From Paenibacillus algorifonticola (GTDB taxonomy: Bacteria > Bacillota > Bacilli > Paenibacillales > Paenibacillaceae): a stretch of 64,000 bases of DNA. This document shows positions 35,101 through 45,779 of this stretch, piece by piece. The notes beneath the pieces are model-generated. The model searched no databases. It saw nothing but the letters and a program-made list of their open reading frames with translations, and was not told where the DNA came from. The stretch spans positions 1 through 64,000 of the forward strand of contig NZ_LAQO01000042.1 in assembly GCF_000971975.1 (NCBI RefSeq), given 5' to 3'. A program made the position numbers and the translations under genes. The stretch's first letter is position 1; each line of letters starts with the position of its first letter.

Positions 35101-35172
35101 CAGCTCCTGGTAAGTCATCGGTTTATAAGCGGTCTCCCGCATAAAATCAAGCAATTCCTGCTCTTGTGTCAT
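32152..35172 (-). CDS. rnr: Ribonuclease R with an about 290-residue low-complexity basic tail
   Basis: A 1006-aa 3'-5' exoribonuclease. It has an N-terminal winged helix ([20 protein letters not shown]), cold-shock domains, an RNB domain with the Asp cluster [36 protein letters not shown], and an S1 domain ([20 protein letters not shown]). From about residue 717 (position 33024 downward) it continues with about 290 residues of Gly/Arg/Lys/Ala/Ser-rich sequence ([28 protein letters not shown]). B. subtilis RNase R, about 780 aa, has a far shorter basic tail. Start ATG 35172 follows GAGGTGACGAGG; the frame extends to 35217 without a site. Works with SmpB-tmRNA on non-stop mRNA decay in other bacteria, matching the locus. 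Confidence 0.95.
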   Translation of the reverse strand: MTQEQELLDFMRETAYKPMTYQELEQHFGVMEAADFKAFLQLLTQLEDSGKILRTSNDRYGVPERMNLLRGKLQVHAKGFAFLLPDDKEHPDIYIHANDQLSAMNGDIVLARVTSKSQAGGRLEGEVVRIVQRAVTQVVGTFESHEVYAFVMPDDKRINRDIFIAKNEFKGAVSGQKVVVRIVTYPEGRSAAQGEIIEILGHKDDPGIDILSIIRKHQLPEGFPEEVDAEAEAAPDSITEEEIIQQGRRDLRDEVIVTIDGEDAKDLDDAVHVKVLDNGNYLLGVHIADVGYYVRENSELDQEAFRRGCSVYLVDRVIPMLPHRLSNGICSLNPQVDRLTLSCEMEFDAKTLKRVRHDVFTSVIRTKERMTYTNVRKLLTATEEEPQTELKERYADLLDMFTLMEQLAMKLRKQRMKRGAIDFDFQESKVIVDEQGKAVDIVKRDRSVAEQIIEEFMLVANETVAEHFHWLRVPFLYRIHEDPDQEKLMHFMQFAANFGYVVKGKGNSVHPRALQMLLEEIKGAKEETVISTVMLRSMKQAKYDAQSLGHFGLAAEFYSHFTSPIRRYPDLVIHRVIREVLEGGGALSEKRNEALTARMPDIAQHSSERERVAADAERDTEQMKKCEFMLDKIGEEFDGIISSVTSFGMFVELDNTVEGLIRLSDLTDDYYHFQEQHMVLIGERTSKVYRIGDEVKIRIGNVNMNDHTIDFEMVDMKPRSGFKGIADAGFGASRGGRGRSGGFKNGGRSSGGGEGTSTRAKGDSAAAGSKGGNGGFKGKGGKGAKAGNGTQGSGAGNGAKGARAGNDGRGGRAGKSGRAGARDGGQQSSGQAGNGQNPWQLDGAAAGQRRRGKRDDIGAGQRRDGDGAALGASGGGNSPRRGRKGDAGGSFAPAEQTQRIVRAEPQDRGEGRGGEGAPRTDMWGLPIRDGSRRSDGGERSAGAGRGFEGGKRRHLAQPGSAPSGVSPSQQESPDAARAGGEAAKKKRKKKNGGGNSTAAFVRKKRK

Positions 35173-35300
35173 CAGTTTCCTCGTCACCTCATATACCGGA
35201 GGCCATTCTATCAGCACTTGCGACCGGTTGATAGATTATTATATATCAATTAGTATACACGAAATTACCCAATCGCATCCGCGAAACCACGAAAAAACAA

Positions 35301-35329
35301 AAAAAGTGGAGGAAACTCCCCCACTTTTT
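35301..35329 (-). terminator. Terminator after secG
   Basis: Minus-strand CAAAAAGTGG, then GGGAGTTTCCTCC and ACTTTTTTTG: AAAAAGTGGGGGAG/CTCCACTTTTT hairpin with a T-run. It separates secG from rnr, implying that rnr has its own promoter or relies on read-through. Confidence 0.8.
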
Positions 35330-35346
35330 GCATTCAATACAGAATA

Positions 35347-35583
35347 TTACTGTTGTACGACGTAAGCAACAACGAGCGACAGGACGAAAAATCCAACAGC
35401 CAGTGCAATCGTCAAACGCTGCAGGAACAAGTCCAAACCACGCGCTTTCTGTTTGCCGAACAAATGCTCGGCGCCACCACTAATGGCTCCGGACAATCCC
35501 GCGCTTTTACCTTTTTGCAGCAATACGACCGCAATCAGGCCAACCGAAAAAATTACCAATAGAATTTTCAAAGCTATATCCAT
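35347..35583 (-). CDS. secG: Preprotein translocase subunit SecG
   Basis: A 78-aa SecG with two membrane helices ([40 protein letters not shown]) and the conserved loop [20 protein letters not shown]. Auxiliary subunit of the SecYEG channel. GGAGGTGG precedes ATG 35583. secG-rnr-smpB-ssrA is a standard Firmicutes cluster. Confidence 0.96.
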   Translation of the reverse strand: MDIALKILLVIFSVGLIAVVLLQKGKSAGLSGAISGGAEHLFGKQKARGLDLFLQRLTIALAVGFFVLSLVVAYVVQQ

Positions 35584-35628
35584 TCAATCCACCTCCAGCA
35601 TAGGAGCTCCATTAAAACATATAAATTG

Positions 35629-35657
35629 ATTGTATCACAGCGATATGCTGAAAACAA
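35629..35657 (-). promoter_or_regulatory. secG promoter
   Basis: Minus-strand TTGTTT (35652-35657), 17-bp spacer and TACAAT (35629-35634), about 45 bp upstream of the secG start. Good -10, moderate -35. Confidence 0.55.
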
Positions 35658-35695
35658 TACTTTGCTGTTTAACCCTAACATTTCCTAATTCACGG

Positions 35696-36351
35696 CTAGC
35701 CCTTGACTCCCTGTGGTCCTTTGATGAGCCTTTGCATAAAATGAAAGCTCATCTCCGCGCTTTTCAGCGACGTTTCCGTAAACTGCTGCTGCTCGATAAT
35801 GATATATTTTACACCCGATTGTTTGACCACCTCATACAGCTCGCTGTAGCCGAATCCCCTCTCCGAGCTCCGTATCCTTGCGTCCCTTCTGAAAATCTTT
35901 AAAATGGACAAGCGGCAGCCGATCCGAATAATATCTGACGTATTCAGCCGGATCATAGCCCGCCATGTAAATCCAGCCTAAATCCAGCTCCGCTTCCATT
36001 AAGTCTGCAGGTACAAGCTCCAGCAGGTGGACGTACAGCGGCTTGCCTTCAACCTTTTTCCAATCCGCATCATGGTTATGCAGGCATAGCTTTATGCCCT
36101 ACTGCTTCGTTTGCCAAGCGCATCGCTCCAAAATTTCTGCCAAATATTTAATATCGTCCATTTTCGGCACTTCTGGCACAGGAACCCCAGGCACGACCAT
36201 ATATTGCAGTCCCAGCCGTTGCGTGAAAATATCCCCCAAATTCGACCGCCTTATAGCCGATTTCAGCCACCTTTTCGAGCGACCCCAGCATGTCGCTTTC
36301 CGTAATATCCCGCAGCGAGTACATTTGTAAGCTCAGCATTTGTTTATCCAT
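35696..36351 (-). pseudogene. Sugar phosphate isomerase/epimerase (xylose-isomerase-like TIM barrel), degraded
   Basis: ATG 36351 starts LSLQMYSLRDITESDMLGSL and EKVAEIGYKAVEFGGYF. Then come an internal deletion and frame change (TQRLGLQYMVVPGVPVPEMD), a stop codon after WQTKQ (about 36100), and LCLHNHDADWKKVEGKPLYV, LVPADLMEAELDLGWIYMAG, LPLVHFKDFQKGRKDTELGE. A further frame change leads to GYSELYEVVKQSGVKYIIIE and the end at 35696. Family metal ligands (E-L-D, H-x-K) remain recognisable. At least three lesions; not functional. Confidence 0.85.
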
Positions 36352-36469
36352 AAAATAACACCTCCTTTTCTACTCAAATCCAGCAACCATTTATAGAACA
36401 GGCTCGTCATTAGGGGTGACTGATTCACACATGGATTCTCACACTACTTATGCAGAGGGGGATGCTGCT

Positions 36470-36820
36470 ATGTTTATTATCATTTGTTTGGCCGGGATCA
36501 TCCTAACCATGATTGTTCTCAAAAAAACTGGCGCCTTATACATTTACTCCAAAGGTGTCTTTATTTCAGTCATCCTTACGCTTATTGCTGCAATCTGTCT
36601 TTCACAAAATTATTTGTACAGTCTTATCCCCTCATTCGAGGACGGTATCGCGATTTCCAATTTTATTGCTTATTGGATTATTGGCGATGACGGCTGGTCA
36701 GTGAGACTGTTTCAGCAATATTCCGAAGGATCGATACTGCTTGCTATCGGCTTGCTGGTTTTCTACATTATCGTGCTTTCTGTAGAGTTGGCTGTTGGTC
36801 GTAAAACTGCACGGCGATAG
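36470..36820 (+). CDS. Small membrane protein of unknown function
   Basis: A 116-aa product from ATG 36470 (GAGGGGG upstream), with three or four helices (MFIIICLAGIILTMIVLKKT; VFISVILTLIAAICLSQNYL; SILLAIGLLVFYIIVLSVEL). A longer frame to GTG 36416 is open but has a polar start and poor ribosome site. Not recognised. It lies alone between the isomerase pseudogene and a large palindrome. Confidence 0.6.
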   Translation: MFIIICLAGIILTMIVLKKTGALYIYSKGVFISVILTLIAAICLSQNYLYSLIPSFEDGIAISNFIAYWIIGDDGWSVRLFQQYSEGSILLAIGLLVFYIIVLSVELAVGRKTARR

Positions 36821-36966
36821 GTGGAAGGCTGCTGAAAAAGATCTGCGCTGCGTAAAAGTGTTGGGGTTCGATCGCGAAGATGCTTTCCTACGGAAAGCTT
36901 TATGCGAACGCTGCGCTTCTCCACCCCAACACTTTTACTCCACTTGCCTTTTCAACAGCCCTCCAC
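36820..36966. repeat. About 147-bp imperfect palindrome (MITE-like)
   Basis: GGTGGAAGGCTGCTGAAAAAG at the left mirrors CCTTTTCAACAGCCCTCCACC at the right, and GTAAAAGTGTTGGGG (36852-36866) mirrors CCCCAACACTTTTAC (36924-36938); the middle GAAAGC/GCTTTC also pairs. Outer arms plus a long inner stem resemble a miniature inverted-repeat element. No coding capacity. Confidence 0.7.
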
Positions 36967-36980
36967 CTTTTTTACATACC

Positions 36981-37020
36981 AAAAATCCCTGCTCCACAAT
37001 ATTTGTGGGCAGGGATTTTT
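36981..37020. terminator. Terminator downstream of eno (bidirectional)
   Basis: AAAAATCCCTGC-TCCACAA / TTGTGGGCAGGGATTTTT forms a stem of about 16 bp with T-tracts on both strands. It can end the glycolytic operon (minus) and the small membrane gene (plus). Confidence 0.85.
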
Positions 37021-37048
37021 AAGTGCATTAAAGCTTATTCGCATTGAG

Positions 37049-37099
37049 GCTTGCTCATTTAGAAAAGGCCAGGATACTGGCCGATCACAATGAGCAAGC
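37049..37099. repeat. Inverted repeat in the eno 3' untranslated region
   Basis: GCTTGCTCATT (37049-37059) and AATGAGCAAGC (37089-37099) are perfect 11-bp arms; inside them GGCCAG/CTGGCC forms a second stem. No T-run, so it is more likely an mRNA 3'-end stabiliser than a terminator. It lies 17 bp after the eno stop. Confidence 0.65.
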
Positions 37100-37115
37100 T
37101 GTCATTGGTTTAAGC

Positions 37116-38423
<1,308 letters not shown>

Positions 38424-38441
38424 TTAGTTTGATGATAGTTG

Positions 38442-39974
38442 TTATTTCTGAATCAGGGAAATGCCCGTCATCTCTGCTGGCTTGGAAAGCTGCATCAGAT
38501 CAAGCACCGTCGGTGCAAGGTCTGCCAAAATTCCGCCTTCACGCAGCGTTGCTCCAGCAACCGTCACAATGCATGGCACTGGATTGGTTGTGTGCGCCGT
38601 GAACGGACGTCCATTTGCATCAAATACCATATCGGCATTACCATGGTCAGCTGTAATAATACATACGCCGCCTTTAGCAAGCACAGCTTCAACGACTTGG
38701 CCCAAGCATGCATCCGTTGCTTCCACCGCTTTGATTGTCGGCTCCAGCATGCCGGAGTGACCTACCATATCGGGATTGGCAAAATTCAGGATAATCGCAT
38801 CATGCTTGTCTGCTTCAATCTCGCTGACCGCAGCTGCCGCTACCTCATAAGCGCTCATTTCTGGTTTCAGATCATAAGTCGCTACTTTAGGCGAATTGAT
38901 CAGAACGCGAGTCTCGCCCGGCAGTTCATGATCACGGCCACCGCTGAAGAAGAACGTAACATGCGGGTACTTTTCAGTTTCCGCAATGCGAAGCTGCTTC
39001 TTGCCGTTTTGCACAAGCACTTCACCAAGCGTATTATCAAGGTTTTTCGGCGAATAAGCGACAAAGCCGCCAATCGTTTCGCTGAACAGCGTCAAGCATA
39101 CGAAATACAGATTTTTCGGAGCATGCTCCCCACGTTCAAAACCGCGGAAATCTTCATTCGTAAATACTTGTCCCAGTTGAATCGCACGGTCAGGACGGAA
39201 GTTGAAGAAAATAACCGCATCCTCCGACTCGACAAGACCTACCGGTTTGCCATCCTCGCCCACGATAACCGTTGGCATAACAAATTCATCATAAACGGAT
39301 TTCTCGTACGATTCAACTATCGCCTTGAGCGGATCGTTATATTGCGGGCCTTCGCCATACACCATGGCGCGGTAAGACTTTTCTACCCGCTCCCAGCGTT
39401 TGTCGCGGTCCATCGCATAATAACGTCCTTGCACCGTAGCAACATGGCCTACGCCAACCTCTTCGATCTTCGCGAGAAGCTGCTCCATGTAGCCTTTTGC
39501 ACTATCTGGGGAAACGTCACGGCCATCAAGGAATGCATGGATATAGACATCTTCCAGGCCTTCCTTCTTCGCTAGATCAAGCAGAGCAAACAAATGAGCA
39601 ATATGGCTGTGTACGCCGCCATCGGACAGCAGGCCATACAGGTGAAGCTTCTTGCTATTTGCTTTAGCGTGACGCACAGCGCCAAGCAGCGTTTCATTGT
39701 CGAAAAACTCGCCATCGCGGATCGACTTGCTGATGCGAGTCAAATCCTGATAGACGATGCGGCCTGCGCCGATGTTCAGATGGCCAACTTCGGAGTTGCC
39801 CATTTGTCCATCTGGCAAGCCTACCGCTTCACCGCTCGCTGTCAGCTGCGTATGAGGGTAAGTCGACCAGTAACGGTCGTAGTTAGGCTTTTTCGCTTGG
39901 GCAACTGCATTGCCTGTAACGTCATCGCGTAGACCAAAGCCGTCAAGTATAATTAATGCAACTGGAGCAGCCAT
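38442..39974 (-). CDS. gpmI: Phosphoglycerate mutase, 2,3-BPG-independent
   Basis: A 510-aa Mn2+-dependent enzyme interconverting 3- and 2-phosphoglycerate. The phosphoserine nucleophile is in [16 protein letters not shown]. Metal ligands are in [19 protein letters not shown] and [21 protein letters not shown] and [12 protein letters not shown] are also family motifs. Starts 1 bp after tpiA. Confidence 0.98.
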   Translation of the reverse strand: MAAPVALIILDGFGLRDDVTGNAVAQAKKPNYDRYWSTYPHTQLTASGEAVGLPDGQMGNSEVGHLNIGAGRIVYQDLTRISKSIRDGEFFDNETLLGAVRHAKANSKKLHLYGLLSDGGVHSHIAHLFALLDLAKKEGLEDVYIHAFLDGRDVSPDSAKGYMEQLLAKIEEVGVGHVATVQGRYYAMDRDKRWERVEKSYRAMVYGEGPQYNDPLKAIVESYEKSVYDEFVMPTVIVGEDGKPVGLVESEDAVIFFNFRPDRAIQLGQVFTNEDFRGFERGEHAPKNLYFVCLTLFSETIGGFVAYSPKNLDNTLGEVLVQNGKKQLRIAETEKYPHVTFFFSGGRDHELPGETRVLINSPKVATYDLKPEMSAYEVAAAAVSEIEADKHDAIILNFANPDMVGHSGMLEPTIKAVEATDACLGQVVEAVLAKGGVCIITADHGNADMVFDANGRPFTAHTTNPVPCIVTVAGATLREGGILADLAPTVLDLMQLSKPAEMTGISLIQK

Positions 39975-39975
39975 C

Positions 39976-40731
39976 TTACTTGGCCCCCTCGATCAGTGCG
40001 ATATAAGAAGCAGGCTCAAGGCTAGCTCCGCCTACAAGCGCGCCGTCGATATCTTGCTGACCCATATATTCAGCAACATTGTTAGGTTTAACGCTGCCGC
40101 CGTATTGGATACGAACCGCTGCTGCTGTAGCATCGTCATAAAGACCTGCAATTACGCTGCGGATATAACCGATAACGTCTTGTGCATCTTCGGAAGTCGA
40201 GGATTTGCCTGTGCCGATCGCCCAGATAGGCTCATAAGCAACGACTACTTCAGCTGCCTGTGATGCGGACAAGCCTTGGAAAGCCGCTACCGTTTGCACG
40301 CTGCAAACATTTTTTGTTTCGCCAGCTTCGCGCTCTTCAAGCTTCTCGCCTACACATACAATAGGAGTCAAGTCATTCTTGAATGCTGCATGTACTTTTT
40401 TGCTAACGATTTCGTCTGTCTCAGCAAAATAAGCACGACGCTCGGAGTGGCCGATAATCACATATTTTACGCCCAGGTCTTTCAGCATAACGCCGCTGAT
40501 TTCACCTGTGAATGCGCCATTGTCTTCGAAGTGAAGATTTTGTGCGCCAATCGCGATAGTTGTTCCTTTAGCTGCTTCAACAAGGGAAGGAAGTGCTGTG
40601 AATGGCGCGCAGATAACGCTCTCTACGCCATCAACCTCTGCTTTGCCTTTCACATCTGCGAAGAAAGAAGCTGCTTCAGAAACCGTTTTGAACATTTTCC
40701 AGTTGCCTGCAATAATTGGTTTTCTGCTCAT
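39976..40731 (-). CDS. tpiA: Triosephosphate isomerase
   Basis: A 251-aa TIM barrel: ISGNWKM-type start [14 protein letters not shown] (catalytic Lys), electrophile His in [10 protein letters not shown], catalytic Glu in [17 protein letters not shown] and phosphate loop [21 protein letters not shown]. Interconverts DHAP and glyceraldehyde-3-phosphate. 30 bp after pgk. Confidence 0.98.
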   Translation of the reverse strand: MSRKPIIAGNWKMFKTVSEAASFFADVKGKAEVDGVESVICAPFTALPSLVEAAKGTTIAIGAQNLHFEDNGAFTGEISGVMLKDLGVKYVIIGHSERRAYFAETDEIVSKKVHAAFKNDLTPIVCVGEKLEEREAGETKNVCSVQTVAAFQGLSASQAAEVVVAYEPIWAIGTGKSSTSEDAQDVIGYIRSVIAGLYDDATAAAVRIQYGGSVKPNNVAEYMGQQDIDGALVGGASLEPASYIALIEGAK

Positions 40732-40761
40732 ATATATACCCTCCTGTACTGTATGGGTTGC

Positions 40762-41943
40762 TTATTTATCGTTAAGTGCTACAACGCCTGGCAATGCTTT
40801 GCCTTCCATGAATTCCAGGGAAGCGCCGCCGCCAGTGGAGATGTGGTCCATTTTGTCAGCCAGGCCGAACTTCTCAGCTGCTGCAGCCGAATCGCCACCG
40901 CCGATAACCGTGTAGCCAGCTGTTTCCGCACATGCTTTCGCTACCGCTTGTGTACCATGGGAGAAAGGCTCGATTTCGAATACGCCCATTGGTCCGTTCC
41001 ATACAACCAGCTTGGAGTTTTTAATCGCTTCGGCATAAATCTCACGTGTTTTAGGACCGATGTCGATACCTTCCCACTCTGCTGGAATGCCGTCAACGTC
41101 AACGATTTGTGTGTTGGCGTTTTTGCTGAAATCATCAGCGACAACGATATCAACCGGAATGAGGAAGTTTTTGCCGAGCTTTTTAGCTTTTTCGATGAAC
41201 TCAAGCGCCAGCTCAAGCTTGGAGTTGTCAACGAGCGATTTGCCGATTTCATGACCTTGTGCTTTGAAGAATGTATAGGACAAGCCGCCACCGATGATGA
41301 TGTTGTCAGCAATTTCGATCATTTTGTTGATAACGTCGATTTTATCCTTAACCTTCGAACCGCCAACGATAGCTGTGAAAGGACGCTCAGGGTTGTTCAG
41401 TGCTTTGCCAAGAACATCAAGCTCTTTCTCCATCAATAGGCCGGATACAGCTGGCAGGTGATGCGCAATGCCTTCAGTCGAAGCATGAGCACGGTGAGCC
41501 GCGCCGAATGCGTCGTTTACATAAAGATCAGCAAGCTCAGCGAAAGCTTTCGCCAGCTCAGGATCATTTTTCTCTTCGCCAGCATGGAAACGAACGTTTT
41601 CAAGCAGCAATACATCGCCAGCGTTCAAAGCCGCGATTTGCGCTTTAACATTTTCGCCGATGGACTCATCTGCTTTTACTACCGATTTGCCAAGCAGCTC
41701 GGACAGACGCGCTGCCGATGCTGTGTGGCGAAGCTCTTCTACAACTTCACCATTCGGGCGGCCCAAGTGGCTTGCCAAAATAACTTTCGCGCCTTTTTCG
41801 ATCAAGAAGTTAATCGTAGGAAGCGTCTCACGGATACGCTTGTCATCAGTAATTTTACCATCTTCGAGCGGTACATTGAAATCGACGCGTACGAATACCC
41901 GTTTGCCTGCTACTTCTACGTCACGAACACTTTTTTTAGCCAT
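40762..41943 (-). CDS. pgk: Phosphoglycerate kinase
   Basis: A 393-aa two-domain kinase: [19 protein letters not shown] (substrate Asp/Asn), [56 protein letters not shown] and the nucleotide motif [14 protein letters not shown]. Transfers phosphate from 1,3-BPG to ADP. Separated from gapA by 254 bp that includes a terminator. Confidence 0.98.
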   Translation of the reverse strand: MAKKSVRDVEVAGKRVFVRVDFNVPLEDGKITDDKRIRETLPTINFLIEKGAKVILASHLGRPNGEVVEELRHTASAARLSELLGKSVVKADESIGENVKAQIAALNAGDVLLLENVRFHAGEEKNDPELAKAFAELADLYVNDAFGAAHRAHASTEGIAHHLPAVSGLLMEKELDVLGKALNNPERPFTAIVGGSKVKDKIDVINKMIEIADNIIIGGGLSYTFFKAQGHEIGKSLVDNSKLELALEFIEKAKKLGKNFLIPVDIVVADDFSKNANTQIVDVDGIPAEWEGIDIGPKTREIYAEAIKNSKLVVWNGPMGVFEIEPFSHGTQAVAKACAETAGYTVIGGGDSAAAAEKFGLADKMDHISTGGGASLEFMEGKALPGVVALNDK

Positions 41944-42197
41944 GAATGTAACCTCCTGATATTAGCGTACAAAGCTTATAACATTTCCATATTCCAACAA
42001 AAAGAAGCGTTCCCTCTTTATCAAAAGAAGGAACGCTCCCTCTTGGCCCACGGCCCGAAGGTCCGCGAATAGCCGGTTAAGGTTTCGCTTAAATCGCGTA
42101 CGCTGCCACAAGGAGCGCCGCGGATTAAGCGTATCCCGTGGTCAGTGCAAGACTGCCCCGGGATGCAAAGCGTTCCATCTAATTGTGGGGCTCGTTC
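41944..42197 (-). other. 254-bp gapA-pgk intercistronic region
   Basis: Contains no gene. Apart from the terminator at 41998-42037 it holds paired GC-rich segments (GGGATACGCTT, CCGCGG, CCCGGGG) that could fold on the minus-strand mRNA after the gapA stop. Confidence 0.5.
41998..42037 (-). terminator. Terminator between gapA and pgk
   Basis: Minus-strand GAGCGTTCCTTC and GAGGGAACGCTTC (42004-42037) pair with a few-base loop, followed by TTTTTG (41998-42003). It would make cggR-gapA partly separate from the rest of the operon, favouring gapA abundance. Confidence 0.8.
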
Positions 42198-43214
<1,017 letters not shown>

Positions 43215-43313
43215 CTAGAGTGTTTTGGGATAAAAAATATATTTCAAGATATTTCGCATGCCGGGTGCCATTGTCTCGCTCGGCGCGAAGCATCAAGATC
43301 ACTTGCCAAGCGT

Positions 43314-43372
43314 AAACGGCCGAAAGCCGTCCTCTGGCGGTAAAGCTGCCGTTTCGCGGTGAAATATAAGTC
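43314..43372. repeat. Dispersed intergenic element, copy A
   Basis: AAACGGC, GCCGTCCTCTGGCGG, GTTTCGCGGTGAAATATAAG recur in closely related form at 50119-50172 (AAACGGC, CGCCGTCCTCTGGCGG, GTTTCATTCCGAGAAATATAGAG). Both copies contain a CCGTCCTCTGGCGG core hairpin, end in GAAATATA and are followed by a TATATTT-type partner. Here it forms part of the cggR-gapA gap. Confidence 0.7.
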
Positions 43373-43408
43373 CTATTTATAAGCTGCAACTTATAAATTC
43401 TTATATTT

Positions 43409-44446
43409 TTATGGGGCTGAGCCTTCAATAATCGCAATGATTTCTAACGCGGCCGCCTCATCGGTAACTAACACATCATTGTGTCCAAAACGCATAACCG
43501 CAGCGATCGCTTCGCCTTTGCTTTTGCCTCCGGCTACTCCGATAACAACTTCAGTCTTAACAATATCCTCGAGCCGTAGTCCTACCGTCGGCATCTTGTG
43601 AACCACTTGCCCGCTGCGATCAAAATAAAAACCGTATGCTTCAGCAAGCGCCCCTTCAGCTTCAATACCCTGCATCGTCGCCTCATCTAGCTTCCTGCGC
43701 CGAGCCATCACCATAGCGTCTCCGATGCCGTGCACGACAATACGCGCCCTGCGGATCACTTCTATAATGTCCTGGATATTCGGTTCCTGCATAATGGGAG
43801 CATAAGCTTCCTCGCCAAGATGATCAGGAACGTGAAGCAGCCGATAATTGGCACCTGTCCGCTTCGCCATGGTGGAAGCAATCGTATTCGCCTGATAATC
43901 GACGCTTTCGCCAAGTCCGCCTCTTGCAGGCACGAACCAATTGGTTTTAAGCGGCGCCACGGCCGAAAGCTGATTTGCTACCTGAGCAGTCGTCGTACCA
44001 CCTGTAACGGCGATGACGTCGCCTTGCTCCATCGCTTTGCGCAGTACCTGCCCTCCTGCTCTGCCGAGCTCCCGCTTCGTCTGCCCGGATACATCAGAAT
44101 CGCCGGCCACAACTACAACCTGGCTCAGCCCGAAATAACTTCTGATCTTCTCCTCCAGCTCCGATAAGCCGAATATCGTCTTAACAAAAGGCTCAAACTG
44201 TTCCAGCAGTTCTTTGCCAGGTTCGCTGATCCTCATGCCGGAAGCATGAATTTCAAGCAAGCCCTGTGACTTTAGAAAGTCCGTTTCTGCTCGCAGCACC
44301 CTCTCCGTCATACCGAGCGTCGTCGCAAGCGTTCTGCGGCCGATTAGATCAGAGAGCATAACCTGATGCAGTATCCTGTAGCGCTTCCTCATCACGTCGA
44401 GCAAATCCGGCAGAAGCTGCTGCTGCAATTCAATCATCTGGCGCAT
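43409..44446 (-). CDS. cggR: Central glycolytic genes regulator CggR
   Basis: A 345-aa SorC/DeoR-type repressor. It has an N-terminal winged HTH (VMLSDLIGRRTLATTLGMTE, RVLRAETDFLKSQGLLEIHA) and a sugar-binding domain with VAVTGGTTTAQVANQLSA and GVAGGKSKGEAIAAVM. It is inactivated by fructose-1,6-bisphosphate in B. subtilis. First gene of the operon and so autoregulated; the operator is at 44509-44544. ATG 44446 is accepted although the ribosome site (GGTGGAG) is 15 nt away; ATG 44437 is an alternative. Confidence 0.96.
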   Translation of the reverse strand: MRQMIELQQQLLPDLLDVMRKRYRILHQVMLSDLIGRRTLATTLGMTERVLRAETDFLKSQGLLEIHASGMRISEPGKELLEQFEPFVKTIFGLSELEEKIRSYFGLSQVVVVAGDSDVSGQTKRELGRAGGQVLRKAMEQGDVIAVTGGTTTAQVANQLSAVAPLKTNWFVPARGGLGESVDYQANTIASTMAKRTGANYRLLHVPDHLGEEAYAPIMQEPNIQDIIEVIRRARIVVHGIGDAMVMARRRKLDEATMQGIEAEGALAEAYGFYFDRSGQVVHKMPTVGLRLEDIVKTEVVIGVAGGKSKGEAIAAVMRFGHNDVLVTDEAAALEIIAIIEGSAP

Positions 44447-44508
44447 CTTCTATTTATTCACTCCACCCGTACTAAGTTAAGCGAAACTGATACTCATGCA
44501 TAGCGGTG

Positions 44509-44544
44509 GACACGAAACGTCCCATGCTTTCGTTTTAAGTCCCA
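44509..44544 (-). promoter_or_regulatory. CggR operator
   Basis: Minus strand TGGGAC-N6-CGAA-N4-TGGGAC-N6-TGTC reproduces the arrangement of the B. subtilis CggR site (CGGGAC-N6-TGTC-N4-CGGGAC-N6-TGTC), with one half-site degenerate. It begins 5 bp after the -10 box at 44550-44555, so bound CggR would block initiation or early elongation. Confidence 0.8.
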
Positions 44545-44549
44545 CCTCT

Positions 44550-44578
44550 ATTTTACCGAACTTGATCTAACATTTCAA
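44550..44578 (-). promoter_or_regulatory. Promoter of the cggR-gapA operon
   Basis: Minus-strand TTGAAA (44573-44578), spacer exactly 17 bp, TAAAAT (44550-44555). Good sigma-A match, immediately upstream of the CggR operator. Confidence 0.75.
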
Positions 44579-44697
44579 GTCAACAATTTCATATGAAACC
44601 GTTTACTGACACGATTTTATCAAATTTATTTTTGATAGCTGGCTTGATTTCTATTCGCATTTAACCTATACTAAATCTTGCTGTTACTTTTATACAT

Positions 44698-44769
44698 GCG
44701 CCCGTGGTCCAATGGATATGACGTAGGCCTCCGGAGCCTGAGATCTAGGTTCGATTCCTAGCGGGCGCG
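44698..44769 (+). tRNA. tRNA-Arg (anticodon CCG)
   Basis: A 72-nt cloverleaf: acceptor GCGCCCG/CGGGCGC, short D stem GTC/GAC, anticodon stem TAGGC/GCCTG with loop CTCCGGA (CCG at loop positions 3-5), T arm CTAGG-TTCGATT-CCTAG and discriminator G. CCA is not encoded. It reads the CGG arginine codon. Confidence 0.95.
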
Positions 44770-44830
44770 TTCTGATTGACCGATAACAACTTGCAGCGAG
44801 CAATAGGCGTTTATGAAGCCGAGTATGTGG

Positions 44831-44857
44831 CCACCCTGATGAAGGGTGGTTTTTTTA
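44831..44857 (+). terminator. Terminator after tRNA-Arg
   Basis: CCACCCT / AGGGTGG stem, 5-nt loop, then seven Ts. Confidence 0.88.
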
Positions 44858-44907
44858 TATCGTTTTTTAGTTATGAAACGGCATGCGCCCGAGAAAAATC
44901 TGATTTG

Positions 44908-44947
44908 TCTGACTATCTTTGACTTTTAACGTTTCATCCGCTATTAT
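44908..44947 (+). promoter_or_regulatory. clpP promoter with CtsR operator
   Basis: TTGACT (44919-44924), 17-bp spacer and TATTAT (44942-44947) form the promoter. Overlapping the -35, TCTGACT-ATC-TTTGACT (44908-44924) matches the inverted CtsR heptad repeat (TTTGACY-NTN-TTTGACY) with one mismatch. CtsR represses clp genes until heat or protein stress. Confidence 0.75.
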
Positions 44948-44998
44948 GATGTTACGGCAATATCAATCTTGTTATTTTTCGGAGGAGGTTTACAGGAT

Positions 44999-45580
44999 AT
45001 GAATTTCGTCCCTATGGTTATTGAGCAAACTAATCGCGGAGAGCGCTCCTATGACATCTATTCCCGGTTATTGAAGGATCGTATTATCTTCTTGGGCTCG
45101 GGCGTCAATGACGTTGTAGCCAACTCCATCATCGCACAGTTGCTGTTTCTGACAGCAGATGACCCTGAGAAAGACATCTCCCTTTACATTAACAGCCCTG
45201 GCGGTTCGATTACCTCGGGTATGGCTATCTATGATACGATGCAATTCATCAAGCCTGACGTATCCACCATCTGTGTAGGTATGGCAGCATCGATGGGCGC
45301 GTTCCTGCTTGCAGCAGGCGCCAAAGGCAAGCGTTACGCGCTTCCAAACAGCGAGGTTATGATTCACCAGCCGCTGGGCGGCGCTGAAGGCCAAGCGAGC
45401 GACATCGAAATTCGTGCACGCCGCATTATCAAAATGCGCGACCACTTGAACGGCATCCTGTCCGAGCGCACAGGCCAACCGCTTGAGCGCGTGGAGAAGG
45501 ATACCGATCGCGACTATTTCATGAGCGCAGCAGAAGCTTGTGAGTACGGTCTCGTTGACAAGGTTATTGAGAAAATCTAA
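44999..45580 (+). CDS. clpP: ATP-dependent Clp protease proteolytic subunit
   Basis: A 193-aa serine peptidase: Ser98 in GMAASMGAF, His123 in [10 protein letters not shown], Asp in [10 protein letters not shown]. The N-terminal axial loop [20 protein letters not shown] and handle [20 protein letters not shown] are present. It forms the tetradecamer used by ClpX/ClpC, including for tmRNA-tagged proteins. GGAGGAGG precedes ATG 44999; the frame to 44969 overlaps the promoter leader and is rejected. Confidence 0.98.
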   Translation: MNFVPMVIEQTNRGERSYDIYSRLLKDRIIFLGSGVNDVVANSIIAQLLFLTADDPEKDISLYINSPGGSITSGMAIYDTMQFIKPDVSTICVGMAASMGAFLLAAGAKGKRYALPNSEVMIHQPLGGAEGQASDIEIRARRIIKMRDHLNGILSERTGQPLERVEKDTDRDYFMSAAEACEYGLVDKVIEKI

Positions 45581-45606
45581 ATCATTCGGCGTTAATATTC
45601 GCTTAC

Positions 45607-45650
45607 AAACAAAACAAACCCGGTTCTCCTGAACCGGGTTTGTTTTGTTA
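45607..45650 (+). terminator. Terminator after clpP
   Basis: AACAAAACAAACCCGGTTC / GAACCGGGTTTGTTTTGTT, a near-perfect 19-bp stem with a TCCT loop; functions in either direction. Confidence 0.88.
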
Positions 45651-45687
45651 TGGGCTTTTTTCAGAAATCTCAAGTTAAAAATACGAC

Positions 45688-45726
45688 CAAAAAAACCGCC
45701 CCGGATCATCCTGATCCAGAAGGCGG
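45688..45726 (-). terminator. Terminator after the HPr/Crh gene
   Basis: Minus-strand CCGCCTTCTGGATCAGGATG and ATCCGGGGCGG form a GC-rich hairpin followed by seven or more Ts (45688-45695). Ends the rapZ-yvcK-whiA-crh operon. Confidence 0.85.
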
Positions 45727-45779
45727 CATGGCCAAATAATATGGTTATGAGCAGGCACATCCCTGCTGCATACGGCTTC

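Noticed and set aside
38439-39575. 378-codon open frame on the plus strand opposite gpmI
   Set aside because: Shadow of gpmI; no start signal and no domain-like pattern.
40276-41439. 387-codon open frame on the plus strand across tpiA and pgk
   Set aside because: Antisense to two unmistakable glycolytic genes; composition is Cys/Phe-rich shadow of biased codons and there is no ribosome site.
45068-45760. 230-codon minus-strand frame over clpP
   Set aside because: Antisense to clpP and its terminator; no ribosome site.
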